Below the pieces are notes generated by a model. The model was given only the letters and a program-made list of their open reading frames with translations, was not told the DNA's origin and ran no database searches. Both the position numbers and the translations under genes were made by a program. Positions 27,199 to 35,410 of a stretch of 64,000 nt of DNA are shown here, piece after piece. Position 1 is the first letter of the stretch, and every line of letters starts with the position of its first letter. Source of the stretch: Paenibacillus typhae (lineage in GTDB: Bacteria > Bacillota > Bacilli > Paenibacillales > Paenibacillaceae); the NCBI RefSeq assembly GCF_900099765.1, contig NZ_FNDX01000004.1, positions 226,362 to 290,361 on the forward strand, written 5' to 3'.

Positions 27199-28293
27199 AT
27201 GCACATGACCGAGAAGAAAGTAACCTGGCTGGAGCTGTTCTATGATCTGCTCTTTGTCGCCGCGGTGGCTAAAGCCAGCCATGTGCTGCTGCACGTAGAG
27301 GACGAGACCCTGTCCCTGGAGACGCTGGGCAAATTTGTACTGATCTTTATCCCGATCTGGTGGGCCTGGGTGGGACAGACCTTGTTTGTTAACCGCTTTG
27401 GGCAGGATAGTGTTCCACACCGGATTTTTCTGATTATCCAGTTATTTTTTGTCCTGATCATGACAGCCAGCCTGAACGTTGATTTCGATGCCACCTATCT
27501 TTCCTTTCTGATCGGCTACATCGGACTGCGGGCGATGACTGCCGTGCAGTATCATTATGCGCATGCCAAGGAAGAAGGGCATTTGCGGGCTACTGCCCAT
27601 TATTTCGGGACCCGCTTTTGGATCGGACTGGCCATCTCCGCCTGCTCCCTGTTCTTTGATTCCTGGGTGCGTTATGCCGTGCTGTATGCCGGAATTGCAC
27701 TTGATATTATCCTTCCGCTGACCGGCAGAAAGATTCTCCTCAAGACCCCGACGAACACTCATCATCTGCTGGAGCGCTTCTCGCTCTTCGCGCTGATCCT
27801 GCTCGGCGAATCTGTGGTCAGCATTCTCGCCGTACTGAATTCCAGCTCCTGGACCCCGCAGTCGGTGACCTTTGCAGCATTAACTTTTGTGCTCATTATC
27901 GCGATGTGGTGGCAGTATTACGACAATCTGGAGAAGAAGGTTAATAAGCATGTACAGACCGCAGGACAGACGATTATCTATGGCCATCTGTTCATCTTTC
28001 TCTCGCTGTGTATGATTGCCGCCTCGATTCAGCTTCTGTTCCTGAATGAGCTGCATTACGGGCTGATGCTGAATTTGTTCTTCGGGTCTGTCGTACTCTA
28101 TTTTGCCTCGACGACACTCGTCTTTCATGTCTACAGGCATAAGCAGCACCGGCTGGGTATTACGCATCTGTCCCTGCTGCTGGGGATTTTGATCGGCTTC
28201 TACATTGTTAATCTGGTGTTTCACGTTCCGAATGTGGTAATGATGGGCGAAATGGCGCTGTTCTTCGCCGTCTATGCCAAGATCACGACGTAA
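27199..28293 (+). CDS. ltrA: Low temperature requirement protein A (LtrA) family membrane protein
   Basis: A 364-residue integral membrane protein with roughly ten or more predicted helices. The opening HMTEKKVTWLELFYDLLFVAAVAKAS is the LtrA signature, followed by IPIWWAWVGQTLFVNRFGQD and the conserved HHLLERFSLFALILLGESVVSIL in the second half. The name comes from a Listeria mutant that grew poorly in the cold; the biochemical role is unknown. The start ATG lies 5-6 bases behind AAGGAGG. It is a single gene, flanked by the MarR remnant upstream and a hairpin terminator downstream. Confidence 0.9.
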   Translation: MHMTEKKVTWLELFYDLLFVAAVAKASHVLLHVEDETLSLETLGKFVLIFIPIWWAWVGQTLFVNRFGQDSVPHRIFLIIQLFFVLIMTASLNVDFDATYLSFLIGYIGLRAMTAVQYHYAHAKEEGHLRATAHYFGTRFWIGLAISACSLFFDSWVRYAVLYAGIALDIILPLTGRKILLKTPTNTHHLLERFSLFALILLGESVVSILAVLNSSSWTPQSVTFAALTFVLIIAMWWQYYDNLEKKVNKHVQTAGQTIIYGHLFIFLSLCMIAASIQLLFLNELHYGLMLNLFFGSVVLYFASTTLVFHVYRHKQHRLGITHLSLLLGILIGFYIVNLVFHVPNVVMMGEMALFFAVYAKITT

Positions 28294-28307
28294 GTCCGTA
28301 CAAGAAA

Positions 28308-28354
28308 AGGCTGTGCCCGTGAGATCTGAAAGAAGGATCTTGCGGGCGCAGCCT
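28308..28354 (+). terminator. Hairpin terminator behind ltrA
   Basis: A long stem of 19 positions with a few mismatches (AGGCTGTGCCCGTGAGATC against its complement) around a 9-base loop is followed by GTTTATT. The U-run is weak, so termination efficiency is uncertain. Confidence 0.6.
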
Positions 28355-28463
28355 GTTTATTGGCATTCTGCGGGAGGTTTGTACTTTTGCGTTCTCAAAT
28401 TCTCAATTACATGCCGTGCTCATGTTATGTATTCACTTAGAGACCACTCTAACTAAATAGCTG

Positions 28464-28838
28464 CTAAATCTCTCGCAGCAGGTCCATATTATTGGTTTCG
28501 TATAAGGCGACCTTCAAATCGATAATGTTCAGATTTTTCTTCAATTCATCCATTTGCCGCAGCACTTCCTTACGGTGCTCGATCATCATGCTGCGCCGTG
28601 TGTCCTTGGTAGCATCGCCTTCCATAATCAATTCGATATATCTTTTGATATCTTTGATAGGCATTGCGGTGTTCTTCAGGCAGCAAATCACTTTGACGAG
28701 CAACAAGTCCCCATCAGAGAATATTCGTTTTCCCGCCGCGTTGCGTCCCACAAAGGGCAATAATCCCTCCTTATCATAAAAGCGGAGTGTATGTGCCGTC
28801 ACGCCGCAAAGGGCCGCTACTTCATTAATGCTATACAT
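28464..28838 (-). CDS. MerR family transcriptional regulator (AdhR/NmlR-like)
   Basis: A 124-residue MerR regulator: winged HTH at 1-70 (YSINEVAALCGVTAHTLRFYDKEGLLP, then a NAAGKRIFSDGDL wing) and a dimerization coiled coil (about 80-118). One notable Cys pair (C51, C52 in VICCLKN) lies in the linker region, but thiol sensing is only a possibility. ATG at 28838 is chosen because GGGAGGTG lies 7-8 bases upstream. It is divergent from an SDR gene, and the intergenic region contains a 19-bp-spaced promoter typical for MerR activation, so the SDR gene is its probable target. Confidence 0.9.
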   Translation of the reverse strand: MYSINEVAALCGVTAHTLRFYDKEGLLPFVGRNAAGKRIFSDGDLLLVKVICCLKNTAMPIKDIKRYIELIMEGDATKDTRRSMMIEHRKEVLRQMDELKKNLNIIDLKVALYETNNMDLLREI

Positions 28839-28873
28839 GATCTTCACCTCCCTGATAGGGTTTTAAAGACTGC

Positions 28874-28904
28874 TTGACTTCGATAGTTCTCTAAGTATTA
28901 GCAT
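28874..28904 (+). promoter_or_regulatory. MerR-type promoter with 19-bp spacer
   Basis: TTGACT (28874-28879) and TAGCAT (28899-28904) are separated by 19 bp, longer than the usual 17. The spacer contains the dyad-like CGATAGTTCTCTAAGTAT, close to the CTTGACTTCGAGT...ACTCTAAG pattern known for AdhR/NmlR-type regulators. MerR proteins underwind such promoters to activate them. The promoter reads toward the SDR gene. Confidence 0.75.
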
Positions 28905-28974
28905 TAAGTATAGCGAACGGATGGACCACTTTCAATTCAAATGCCGGACGTTAAGACGAAGGAGTGAAGGAAGA

Positions 28975-29916
28975 ATGAATAAATTCCCGAAATGGACAGC
29001 AGCAAATATCCCCTCTCTGCAGGGCCGCTCAGCTATAGTTACAGGTACCGGCGGACTCGGCTACGAAACGGCCCTGGAGCTGGCGAAACATGGAGCTGAA
29101 GTCATACTCGCCGGACGCAACGCCGCTAAGGGAGCGGAGTCAGTTAAAAAGATCCGTAGCATCGTTCCCTCAGCTATCATACGCTTTGTAGAACTGGATC
29201 TTGCCAATCTGGCCTCGGTGCAGGCGTTTGGTGAACAGATGAATAAAGAACGGCAACATCTTGATCTTCTGATCAATAATGCAGGCGTAATGACACCGCC
29301 TACCCGCCAAGTCACGAAAGACGGCTTTGAGCTTCAGTTTGGCACGAATTATCTGGGACATTTCGCGTTGACGGCGCATCTGATGCCTTTGCTGCGCAAA
29401 GGAAATAAGCCGCGAGTCGTTAGCCTGGGCAGTATTGCCCACCGCAGCGGGTCTATTCATTTCGATGACCTGCAATTTGAACGCCGTTATCATGCAATGG
29501 AGTCTTATGCCCAATCCAAGTTAGCAATGATTATGTTTGCACTGGAGCTGCAGCGGCGCAGCGAAAGATTCGGTTGGGGAGTGATGAGCATTCCGGTTCA
29601 TCCTGGAGTATCCCGCACCGACTTGCTTCTAAACGGGGCTGGTCCTAAAAGCTCTGCTGGAAGAACCCGCAGACTGTTAGGACCGATCTTGTTCCAGCCG
29701 GCAGCGCAAGGTGCACTTCCGTCGCTGCTTGCTGCCACTTCACCGGACGCAAAGGCCGGAATCTATTACGGTCCAGCCAGACTCGCGGAAACGAGAGGTC
29801 TGCCAAGGCCAGGCAAGCTGGCTCCGCAGGCATTGGACACTGCTGTAGCCTCCAGATTGTGGGACCTCTCCGAACAACTAACCCAGGTAGTTTTTGAAAC
29901 AATGGCGAAGGTATAA
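28975..29916 (+). CDS. Short-chain dehydrogenase/reductase
   Basis: A 313-residue NAD(P)-dependent oxidoreductase. The Rossmann motif is TGTGGLGYE (around 25), with LDLLINNAGVM near 100 and the catalytic Ser/Tyr/Lys set in SLGSIAHRSG and ESYAQSKLAM. The layout resembles retinol dehydrogenase/WW-domain oxidoreductase-like SDRs, whose substrates are often aldehydes, ketones or quinones. I chose ATG 28975, with GAAGGAGTGAAGGAAGA upstream; the earlier in-frame ATG at 28921 lies within the promoter region. It is divergent from a MerR regulator that probably induces it under carbonyl or thiol stress. Confidence 0.92.
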   Translation: MNKFPKWTAANIPSLQGRSAIVTGTGGLGYETALELAKHGAEVILAGRNAAKGAESVKKIRSIVPSAIIRFVELDLANLASVQAFGEQMNKERQHLDLLINNAGVMTPPTRQVTKDGFELQFGTNYLGHFALTAHLMPLLRKGNKPRVVSLGSIAHRSGSIHFDDLQFERRYHAMESYAQSKLAMIMFALELQRRSERFGWGVMSIPVHPGVSRTDLLLNGAGPKSSAGRTRRLLGPILFQPAAQGALPSLLAATSPDAKAGIYYGPARLAETRGLPRPGKLAPQALDTAVASRLWDLSEQLTQVVFETMAKV

Positions 29917-29966
29917 CGTTTTTTTACGGGGGATGGAATAGATGTGAATGGCACTAAACTAACGCA

Positions 29967-30012
29967 CAGCGGCAGCCTAAGACTTTATTTATTGAGTCTT
30001 GTTCTGCCGCTG
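29967..30012. terminator. Nested hairpin between SDR gene and kinase remnant
   Basis: An outer 9-bp stem (CAGCGGCAG / CTGCCGCTG) encloses a second 6-bp stem (AAGACT / AGTCTT). It stands behind the SDR stop. There is no U-run, so it may be a weak terminator or transcript-protecting hairpin. Confidence 0.4.
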
Positions 30013-30017
30013 CTTCG

Positions 30018-30293
30018 TTAAACAGGAGCATCAATTATGACACTGGTCCCTTTGCCTGCTGCGCTTATGAACGCTATGTCCCTGGCTTCACTGCCAAAAA
30101 ACAAACTCAGGCGCTTGTTGACGTTCCCCTGCGCTCCTCCCGTTTCCATAATGCCAGGCATAATCGCATTCTCCACCAGCGGCTGCAGGGTAATCTTGGG
30201 CAGCATACAACTAAGGAGGCTGTCATGGCTTATAAGCAGCTGCTTCGCCAGCGCATGGACCCGCTCCGGCTTCACCCGGTTCAGCGGAAGCAC
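30018..30293 (-). pseudogene. Remnant of a YesM-type histidine kinase
   Basis: The frame encodes 91 residues. It starts inside the region after the phospho-His domain (LPKITLQPLVENAI) and jumps after MPGIMETGGAQG directly to the extreme C-terminal part of the ATPase domain (NVNKRLSLFFGSEA, then AAGKGTSVIIDAPV). The whole central ATP-binding segment (N and G1 boxes) and everything upstream of the His domain are missing. An intact relative is the kinase at 21.5-23.3 kb. It cannot be a working kinase and is best read as a decayed gene with an internal deletion. Confidence 0.8.
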
Positions 30294-30320
30294 GAATCCA
30301 AGCTCCCCTAAATAATGAGC

Positions 30321-31235
30321 CTAATCCGACAGTGCCCGCATGATGTTGGATTTCGCTTCTGCCGCAATGTCTTCATTCCCGTCATCGACCGCTTGCATTA
30401 AGATCAGTATGGGGATGTATACCGCGATCAGCCGCGCCAGCAGCTTTGTTTCCTCGTCCGCTCCTCCGTACGTTTCGAAAAACACGCCGCGAGCGTAAGG
30501 TGGAAAAAAGCTATAAGCAACGCTCAAATCGCAAGCCGGATGGCCTACGCTCAGATCGCCCCAATCAATGATGCCGGAAACGATTCCGTTCTCATTCACA
30601 AGCATATTTTTGAAATGAAGATCGCCATGCAGCAGTACATTCACCGGTTCGACACGGTCCTTTTGCAGCCTGCTTATATACGCTTCGATCACACCGGACT
30701 CCTCCGGCGACAAGTGTTCAACCACCTTCGATAGAAAGCCCTCCAATTTCACTTTGCGCGATGCTATGTCCGTCAAGTTTCGATGATCTTGCTGAACTCC
30801 GCACTTCAGCGCCGCCTGCACCGGAAACTCATGCAATCTCCGCAAAAATTTCGCCAGCGCCTCTGCCGATAAAGCCCGGCGTTCTTCAGTCAAACCGATT
30901 GGGAAATCTCCTGGCATGTAGGCATAGCCAAGAAATGGTGCCGGGTATTCGTCACTTGCTTCGCCATAAAACAACGGTTTCGGATAGGGGATGGTTATAT
31001 ATGCCTCCAGCTTCGGCAGCAGTTTCCCTTCCATTCGAATCGAGCCAACTGCAATCGTTCTTCTTGGAAACCGGAACACGTACTCGTCACCGATGAGAAA
31101 AACCGTATTGTCCCAGCCCCAGCCCAATCGCTTCACTTGCTTCGATGACAGCTGAGGGAATTGTCTGCCGATCAGCGTTCGCGCCTGCTCTTCGTTAACC
31201 TCCCACTCCGCATCCCATACATTCGTTCCTCCCAT
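30321..31235 (-). CDS. Aminoglycoside phosphotransferase family protein
   Basis: A 304-residue kinase-fold enzyme of the APH family. The N-lobe includes WGWDNTVFLIGDEYVFRFPRR, the catalytic loop is LLHGDLHFKNMLV (around 208) and the metal-binding motif is GIIDWGDLSVGHPACDLS. Such proteins phosphorylate hydroxyl groups of aminoglycosides, macrolides or sugars; the substrate here is unknown, and being chromosomal it need not cause resistance. The start ATG at 31235 follows GAGGAGG by 10 bases. It lies between the kinase remnant and the ABC exporter operon and appears monocistronic. Confidence 0.88.
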   Translation of the reverse strand: MGGTNVWDAEWEVNEEQARTLIGRQFPQLSSKQVKRLGWGWDNTVFLIGDEYVFRFPRRTIAVGSIRMEGKLLPKLEAYITIPYPKPLFYGEASDEYPAPFLGYAYMPGDFPIGLTEERRALSAEALAKFLRRLHEFPVQAALKCGVQQDHRNLTDIASRKVKLEGFLSKVVEHLSPEESGVIEAYISRLQKDRVEPVNVLLHGDLHFKNMLVNENGIVSGIIDWGDLSVGHPACDLSVAYSFFPPYARGVFFETYGGADEETKLLARLIAVYIPILILMQAVDDGNEDIAAEAKSNIMRALSD

Positions 31236-31321
31236 GAATTGTCTGCCTCCTCGTTCCTTGCGTTATTTAGATGTTTACATTCCCTGAAAGTTGCGTATAG
31301 CTGCCCGTTAGGGAGCTTAAC

Positions 31322-31376
31322 AAAAATAAGTATAAGAGAAGAGCAGCCTTCCTCCCTGAAGAAGAATAGCTGCTCT
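31322..31376 (-). terminator. Terminator of the ABC exporter operon
   Basis: On the minus strand an 8-bp stem (AGAGCAGC / GCTGCTCT) with a partly paired 21-base loop is followed by a T-rich run (TCTCTTATACTTATTTTT). It begins 15 bases behind the stop of the second exporter subunit. Confidence 0.6.
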
Positions 31377-31390
31377 CAATAGAGGCGTTT

Positions 31391-33253
31391 CTAGCTTGCC
31401 GTCCCCGATACAAACTGGTTCTGGTACATCTCATAATAAAAGCCCCGGCGGTCCATCAGCTCCTCATGGGTACCGCGCTCGCTGATCTGTCCGTCCTGGA
31501 TCACCAGAATGGCGTCGGCCTCACGGATGGTGCTCAGCCGGTGGGCAATGACAAAGCTGGTCCGGCCCTGCATCAGCTTGCGCATCGCCTCCTGGATATG
31601 CAGCTCTGTCCGTGTATCTACATTGCTGGTCGCCTCATCGAGAATCAGAATCGACGGATTGGACAGCACAGCACGGGCGATGGTCAGCAGCTGCCGCTGC
31701 CCCTGGCTAAGGTTGCCGCCTTCGGCATTCAGATACGTATCGTAGCCGTTCGGCAGCTTCCGGATGAACACATCGGCATTTGCGAGCTTAGCCGCTTCCT
31801 CAACCTCCCAATCCGTAGCTTCCATCCGCCCGTACCGGATGTTGTCCCGGATCGTCCCCGAGAAAACGTAGGCATCCTGCAGCACAAGGCCGATCTGTGA
31901 CCGGAGCGTCTGCTTATCCAAATCACGGATATTGTCACCGTCTATCAGAATCCGCCCGGACTGGATTTCATAGAAGCGGGTCAGCAGATTGATAATCGTT
32001 GTTTTGCCTGCTCCGGTCGGGCCGACAAGTGCCAGCATCTGGCCGGGCTCGGCGTGCAGGGAGAGATTCTTCAGCACGGGTACCTCAGGTTTATAGCCGA
32101 AGCCCACCTGCTCGAATACCACCTCGCCCCTGATCCGCCGGGTTGCCGTGTCTTCCTGTTCCCCAGACATTTCCGGCTCCAGATCCAGCACTTCAAACAC
32201 GCGCTCCGCCCCGGCAACCGCTGACTGGAACAGATTGTACTGGTTGGCGAGCTGGTTCAGCGGCTGGCTGAACTGGTTGGAATAATTGAGGAAGCTGACA
32301 ATAATACCGATCGTGATCATTTCATGGTAAGCAAAAATACCGCCCGACACCGCGATAACAAGGAAGGTCAGATTGCGCATCGCGTTCATCATCGGGCCCA
32401 TGGAGCCGGAGAGGGTCTGCGCCTTCACTCCGACGGCCCGCAGCCGTTCATTGATCTGCCGGAATTGGCGGACTGCCTCCTCCTCACGGCCGAATACCTT
32501 GACGACCTTGAGGCCGGAGATATTTTCCTGGACGAAGCCGTTCACCTCGCCGAGATGCTGCTGCTGCTCCGAGAAGTAGCGGCGGGTATGGACGGAGATT
32601 TTTTTAACAATAAACGTAATAAGCGGGACGGTCAGAATGGTAATCAGCGTCATCCACACGCTCAGACTGAGCATCATAACCAGACAGCCGGCCAGCATCA
32701 GCACACTGGCAATCAGCTGGACTACTGTCTGATTCAGCGTATTGGAGACGTTGGCAATATCGTTGACGGCCCGGCTCATCAGCTCGCCGTGGGTGCGCTG
32801 GTCGAAGAACGATACCGGCAGCCGCTGATACTGCTCGAACAGATCTTGCCGCATATTTCGGACCGTATTCTGGGACAGGCTCGAGGCTGTATATTGCTGA
32901 ACCCAGGTGAAGAAAGCGCTCAGGGCGTATACGCCCAGGAGGATCATGCCCATCCGGAACATTCCTTCAAACCGGCCGGGCACGATATAGTTATCGAACA
33001 GCTTGCCGATCAGATAGGGACCCGCAAGCGAAAGAGCAGTAATCAGTACGGTACACACAATAACCCAGGTGAGTGCCCCGCGCTCCTGCTTCAGGTAGCC
33101 CCAAATCCGCCGCAGTGTGCCGAAGGTATCCTTGGATCTTACTTTGGGTACGCCGCCGTGCATATGCCCCGGACCCTGGCGGAAGCCCATCTGGTCGAAC
33201 TTTTGCGGCATTTTGCCTTGGTTAGACGGACTGGACGGCGGGTTCGCTGACAT
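31391..33253 (-). CDS. Heterodimeric ABC exporter, subunit with canonical ATPase site residues
   Basis: A 620-residue half-transporter: six membrane helices (about 65-350) and an ATPase domain (about 385-615). Walker A is VGPTGAGKTT, Walker B with catalytic Glu is ILILDEATSNVD, and the switch is IAHRLS. The signature motif is unusual, LSQGQ instead of LSGGQ, as in YfiC-like exporters. With the partner encoded upstream it should form a multidrug or lipid exporter with one active ATP site. The start ATG 33253 has AGAGGAGGTG upstream and overlaps the previous gene by 32 bases, indicating translational coupling. The frame is open to 33358 but that part lies inside the partner gene. Confidence 0.92.
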   Translation of the reverse strand: MSANPPSSPSNQGKMPQKFDQMGFRQGPGHMHGGVPKVRSKDTFGTLRRIWGYLKQERGALTWVIVCTVLITALSLAGPYLIGKLFDNYIVPGRFEGMFRMGMILLGVYALSAFFTWVQQYTASSLSQNTVRNMRQDLFEQYQRLPVSFFDQRTHGELMSRAVNDIANVSNTLNQTVVQLIASVLMLAGCLVMMLSLSVWMTLITILTVPLITFIVKKISVHTRRYFSEQQQHLGEVNGFVQENISGLKVVKVFGREEEAVRQFRQINERLRAVGVKAQTLSGSMGPMMNAMRNLTFLVIAVSGGIFAYHEMITIGIIVSFLNYSNQFSQPLNQLANQYNLFQSAVAGAERVFEVLDLEPEMSGEQEDTATRRIRGEVVFEQVGFGYKPEVPVLKNLSLHAEPGQMLALVGPTGAGKTTIINLLTRFYEIQSGRILIDGDNIRDLDKQTLRSQIGLVLQDAYVFSGTIRDNIRYGRMEATDWEVEEAAKLANADVFIRKLPNGYDTYLNAEGGNLSQGQRQLLTIARAVLSNPSILILDEATSNVDTRTELHIQEAMRKLMQGRTSFVIAHRLSTIREADAILVIQDGQISERGTHEELMDRRGFYYEMYQNQFVSGTAS

Positions 33254-34991
33254 AAGGCACCTCCTCTGAGCCGAACTGCGACCGGTAAATCTCCTGATAT
33301 ACCTTGCAGTTCTGCAATAATTCCTCATGGGAGCCGCTGCCTGCGATCTCCCCGTCATCGAGTACGATGATCGTGTCCGCTTCCGTAACGGACGATATTT
33401 TCTGGGCGATCAGGAAGGTCACGGCCTCTGCCGTAATATCCTTCAGCGCACCCAGCAGCTGCCGCTCCGTCCGGGCATCCAGGGCGCTCATGCTGTCATC
33501 CATGATCAGCACCGGCGGCCTCACGAGCAGCGCCCGGGCAATGGACAGCCGCTGCTTTTGCCCGCCGGACAGGTTGACGCCCTTCTGTCCGAGCTTCGTC
33601 TCATAGCCTTCCGGCAGTCTGCTGATAAAATCATGCGCCTGGGCGATTCGCGCCGCCGCTTCCACCTCGGCCTGCTCTGCATCAGGCTTGCCGAAGGCGA
33701 TATTGTCGCGGATCGTGCCGGTGAACAGGAAGGATTCCTGCAGAATCATCCCGATCCGCCGCCGCAGCTCCTGCAGCGGAAGCCCGCGGATATCCTGTCC
33801 GTCAAGCTGAATGGAGCCTGACGTAACGTCATACAGCCGGGGAATCAGCTGGACGAGCGTGGTTTTGCCGGAGCCGGTTGCCCCGATAATGGCCACCGTT
33901 TCTCCGCGCTCAGCTTCAATATTAATCCCCTGCAGCACCAGATCCTTCGGATCGGATGAACCGTTATAGGAGAAGGATACATTCTCCAGCTTGACACTGC
34001 GGCCTGGCAAAGAGCATTCGCTTTTTGCTTCAGCAGAGCGGATATGCGGCTGTGCAGCCAGCACCTCCTGAATCCGGTCAGCCGACACCTTGGCCTGTGA
34101 CACGTTCATCAGCAGACTGCTGACCATGAGGAGAGAAGATAATACCTGGACTACATAGTTTACAAAAGCGACCAGATCGCCTGCCTTCACCGAGCCGAAC
34201 GATACCTGGTTCCCGCCGTACAGCAGCACGGTTACAAGGCAAGCGTTCATAATCAGCGTGACGATCGGGGAGTTCAGCGCAATAAAGCGGGCTGCCCGGA
34301 TCGAGACCCGGGTATACTCCCCGTTGACCTCGCGGAACCGTCCTGTTTCATAGCCGGCGCGTACAAAAGCTTTGACGACCCGGATTCCCGCCAGATTTTC
34401 CTGAATCCGTGTATTAACGGCATCCAGCTTCCCCTGCACCGCCGAAAAAATCGGAGTTGAAAAACGGATCAGCAGCGCGACTACAGCAATCAGGACAATC
34501 AGCGTGCCCAGTAGAATAAGCCCAAGACGACGGTTGATAATCAGCGCCATAACCACACTGCCGATCAGCAGGCTGGGTGAGCGGACGAGACCCTGCAGGC
34601 CCATCTGCACCAGATTCTGCACCTGCACGACATCGCTGGTCATCCGGGTCATCAGCGAGCCGGATTTGAAGGCATCGACATTTTCAAAGGAAAAGGTCTG
34701 CACCTTCGTGAACAGCGCTTCACGGATATCGGCGCCAAAATTCTGTGAGGCCCGGCTGGCAAAAAAGTTGCACAGCACGCCGGTAACCAGCCCCAGCAGA
34801 GCAACGCCCAGCATCAGAAACCCGGTCTGCTCAATAACGCTGAAGTTGCGGCTCACAATGCCGTTATCAACGATATGTGCAGCCAGCGTAGGCTGAAGCA
34901 GGTCAAAAAAGACCTCCAGCATCATGAACAGCGGAGCCAGAATCATAAATTTTAGATACGGCTTCAAATAACGTCTTAATTCCCACATCAT
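33222..34991 (-). CDS. Heterodimeric ABC exporter, subunit with degenerate ATPase site
   Basis: A 589-residue half-transporter: six helices (about 15-300) and an ATPase domain (about 335-570) with Walker A GATGSGKTT and signature LSGGQKQRL. The Walker B motif reads VLIMDDSMSALD, so Asp replaces the catalytic Glu, and the switch His is replaced in LIAQKIS. These are the hallmarks of the non-hydrolysing site in asymmetric exporters such as BmrCD or YfiBC. It overlaps the small upstream gene by 4 bases and the partner subunit by 32. Likely substrates are drugs or lipids; none can be named. Confidence 0.92.
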   Translation of the reverse strand: MMWELRRYLKPYLKFMILAPLFMMLEVFFDLLQPTLAAHIVDNGIVSRNFSVIEQTGFLMLGVALLGLVTGVLCNFFASRASQNFGADIREALFTKVQTFSFENVDAFKSGSLMTRMTSDVVQVQNLVQMGLQGLVRSPSLLIGSVVMALIINRRLGLILLGTLIVLIAVVALLIRFSTPIFSAVQGKLDAVNTRIQENLAGIRVVKAFVRAGYETGRFREVNGEYTRVSIRAARFIALNSPIVTLIMNACLVTVLLYGGNQVSFGSVKAGDLVAFVNYVVQVLSSLLMVSSLLMNVSQAKVSADRIQEVLAAQPHIRSAEAKSECSLPGRSVKLENVSFSYNGSSDPKDLVLQGINIEAERGETVAIIGATGSGKTTLVQLIPRLYDVTSGSIQLDGQDIRGLPLQELRRRIGMILQESFLFTGTIRDNIAFGKPDAEQAEVEAAARIAQAHDFISRLPEGYETKLGQKGVNLSGGQKQRLSIARALLVRPPVLIMDDSMSALDARTERQLLGALKDITAEAVTFLIAQKISSVTEADTIIVLDDGEIAGSGSHEELLQNCKVYQEIYRSQFGSEEVPYVSEPAVQSV

Positions 34992-35290
34992 GAATCCCCT
35001 TCTGGCGTCTGAGGCTCATCCGCTTCCTTGCGGCGCAGCTCAAAATGCCGGGTATACTCGTCAATCACCATCTCTACCGCCTTGAGCTCACCGAGCAGCA
35101 CCGGTTTGATCTCCTGGTATTCCGGCGCTTCCACCTGCTGCTTCAGCGTTGCTCTTTTCACCTCAAGCACATTCAAAAATTCCAGCGCCCGCCCGCGGCG
35201 GAACGTCTTGGCTCCGTCATGGTGCCTGCCTTTATGCCGGCCTTCGCAGTTACGCTCACCAGGCCCGCCGTGCTCCCACTGGTCTTTCAT
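34988..35290 (-). CDS. Small charged protein heading the exporter operon (100 aa)
   Basis: A 100-residue soluble protein with a His/Arg/Gly-rich start (GPGERNCEGRHKGRHHDGAK) followed by two or three amphipathic helices (FRRGRALEFLNVLEVKRATLKQQVE, LGELKAVEMVIDEYTRHFEL). I do not recognise a named family, although similar small proteins precede ABC exporter pairs in other Firmicutes. It lacks a convincing HTH but its basic N-terminus could bind nucleic acid or metal. The ribosome binding site GAAGGAGGGA is strong, and the stop overlaps the exporter start (ATGA). It may regulate the exporter or its translation. Confidence 0.75.
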   Translation of the reverse strand: MKDQWEHGGPGERNCEGRHKGRHHDGAKTFRRGRALEFLNVLEVKRATLKQQVEAPEYQEIKPVLLGELKAVEMVIDEYTRHFELRRKEADEPQTPEGDS

Positions 35291-35317
35291 GCTCGAATCC
35301 CTCCTTCGCTAACCTAT

Positions 35318-35355
35318 ATGTATACAAATGTATACATATCGCTACAAATTGTCAA
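35318..35355 (-). promoter_or_regulatory. Promoter and double GTATAC operator of the exporter operon
   Basis: On the minus strand TTGACA (35355-35350), a 17-bp spacer and TACATT (35332-35327) form a promoter. The 20-bp sequence ATGTATACAAATGTATACAT (35318-35337) covers and follows the -10 and contains two palindromic GTATAC cores 11 bp apart. The arrangement suggests a repressor, possibly of the GntR, MarR or TetR type, encoded elsewhere. Confidence 0.7.
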
Positions 35356-35410
35356 TCAGGATGACAAAAAGACTACGCCTCCATAGGTGGAGAACGCAGC
35401 CGCGTTTACA

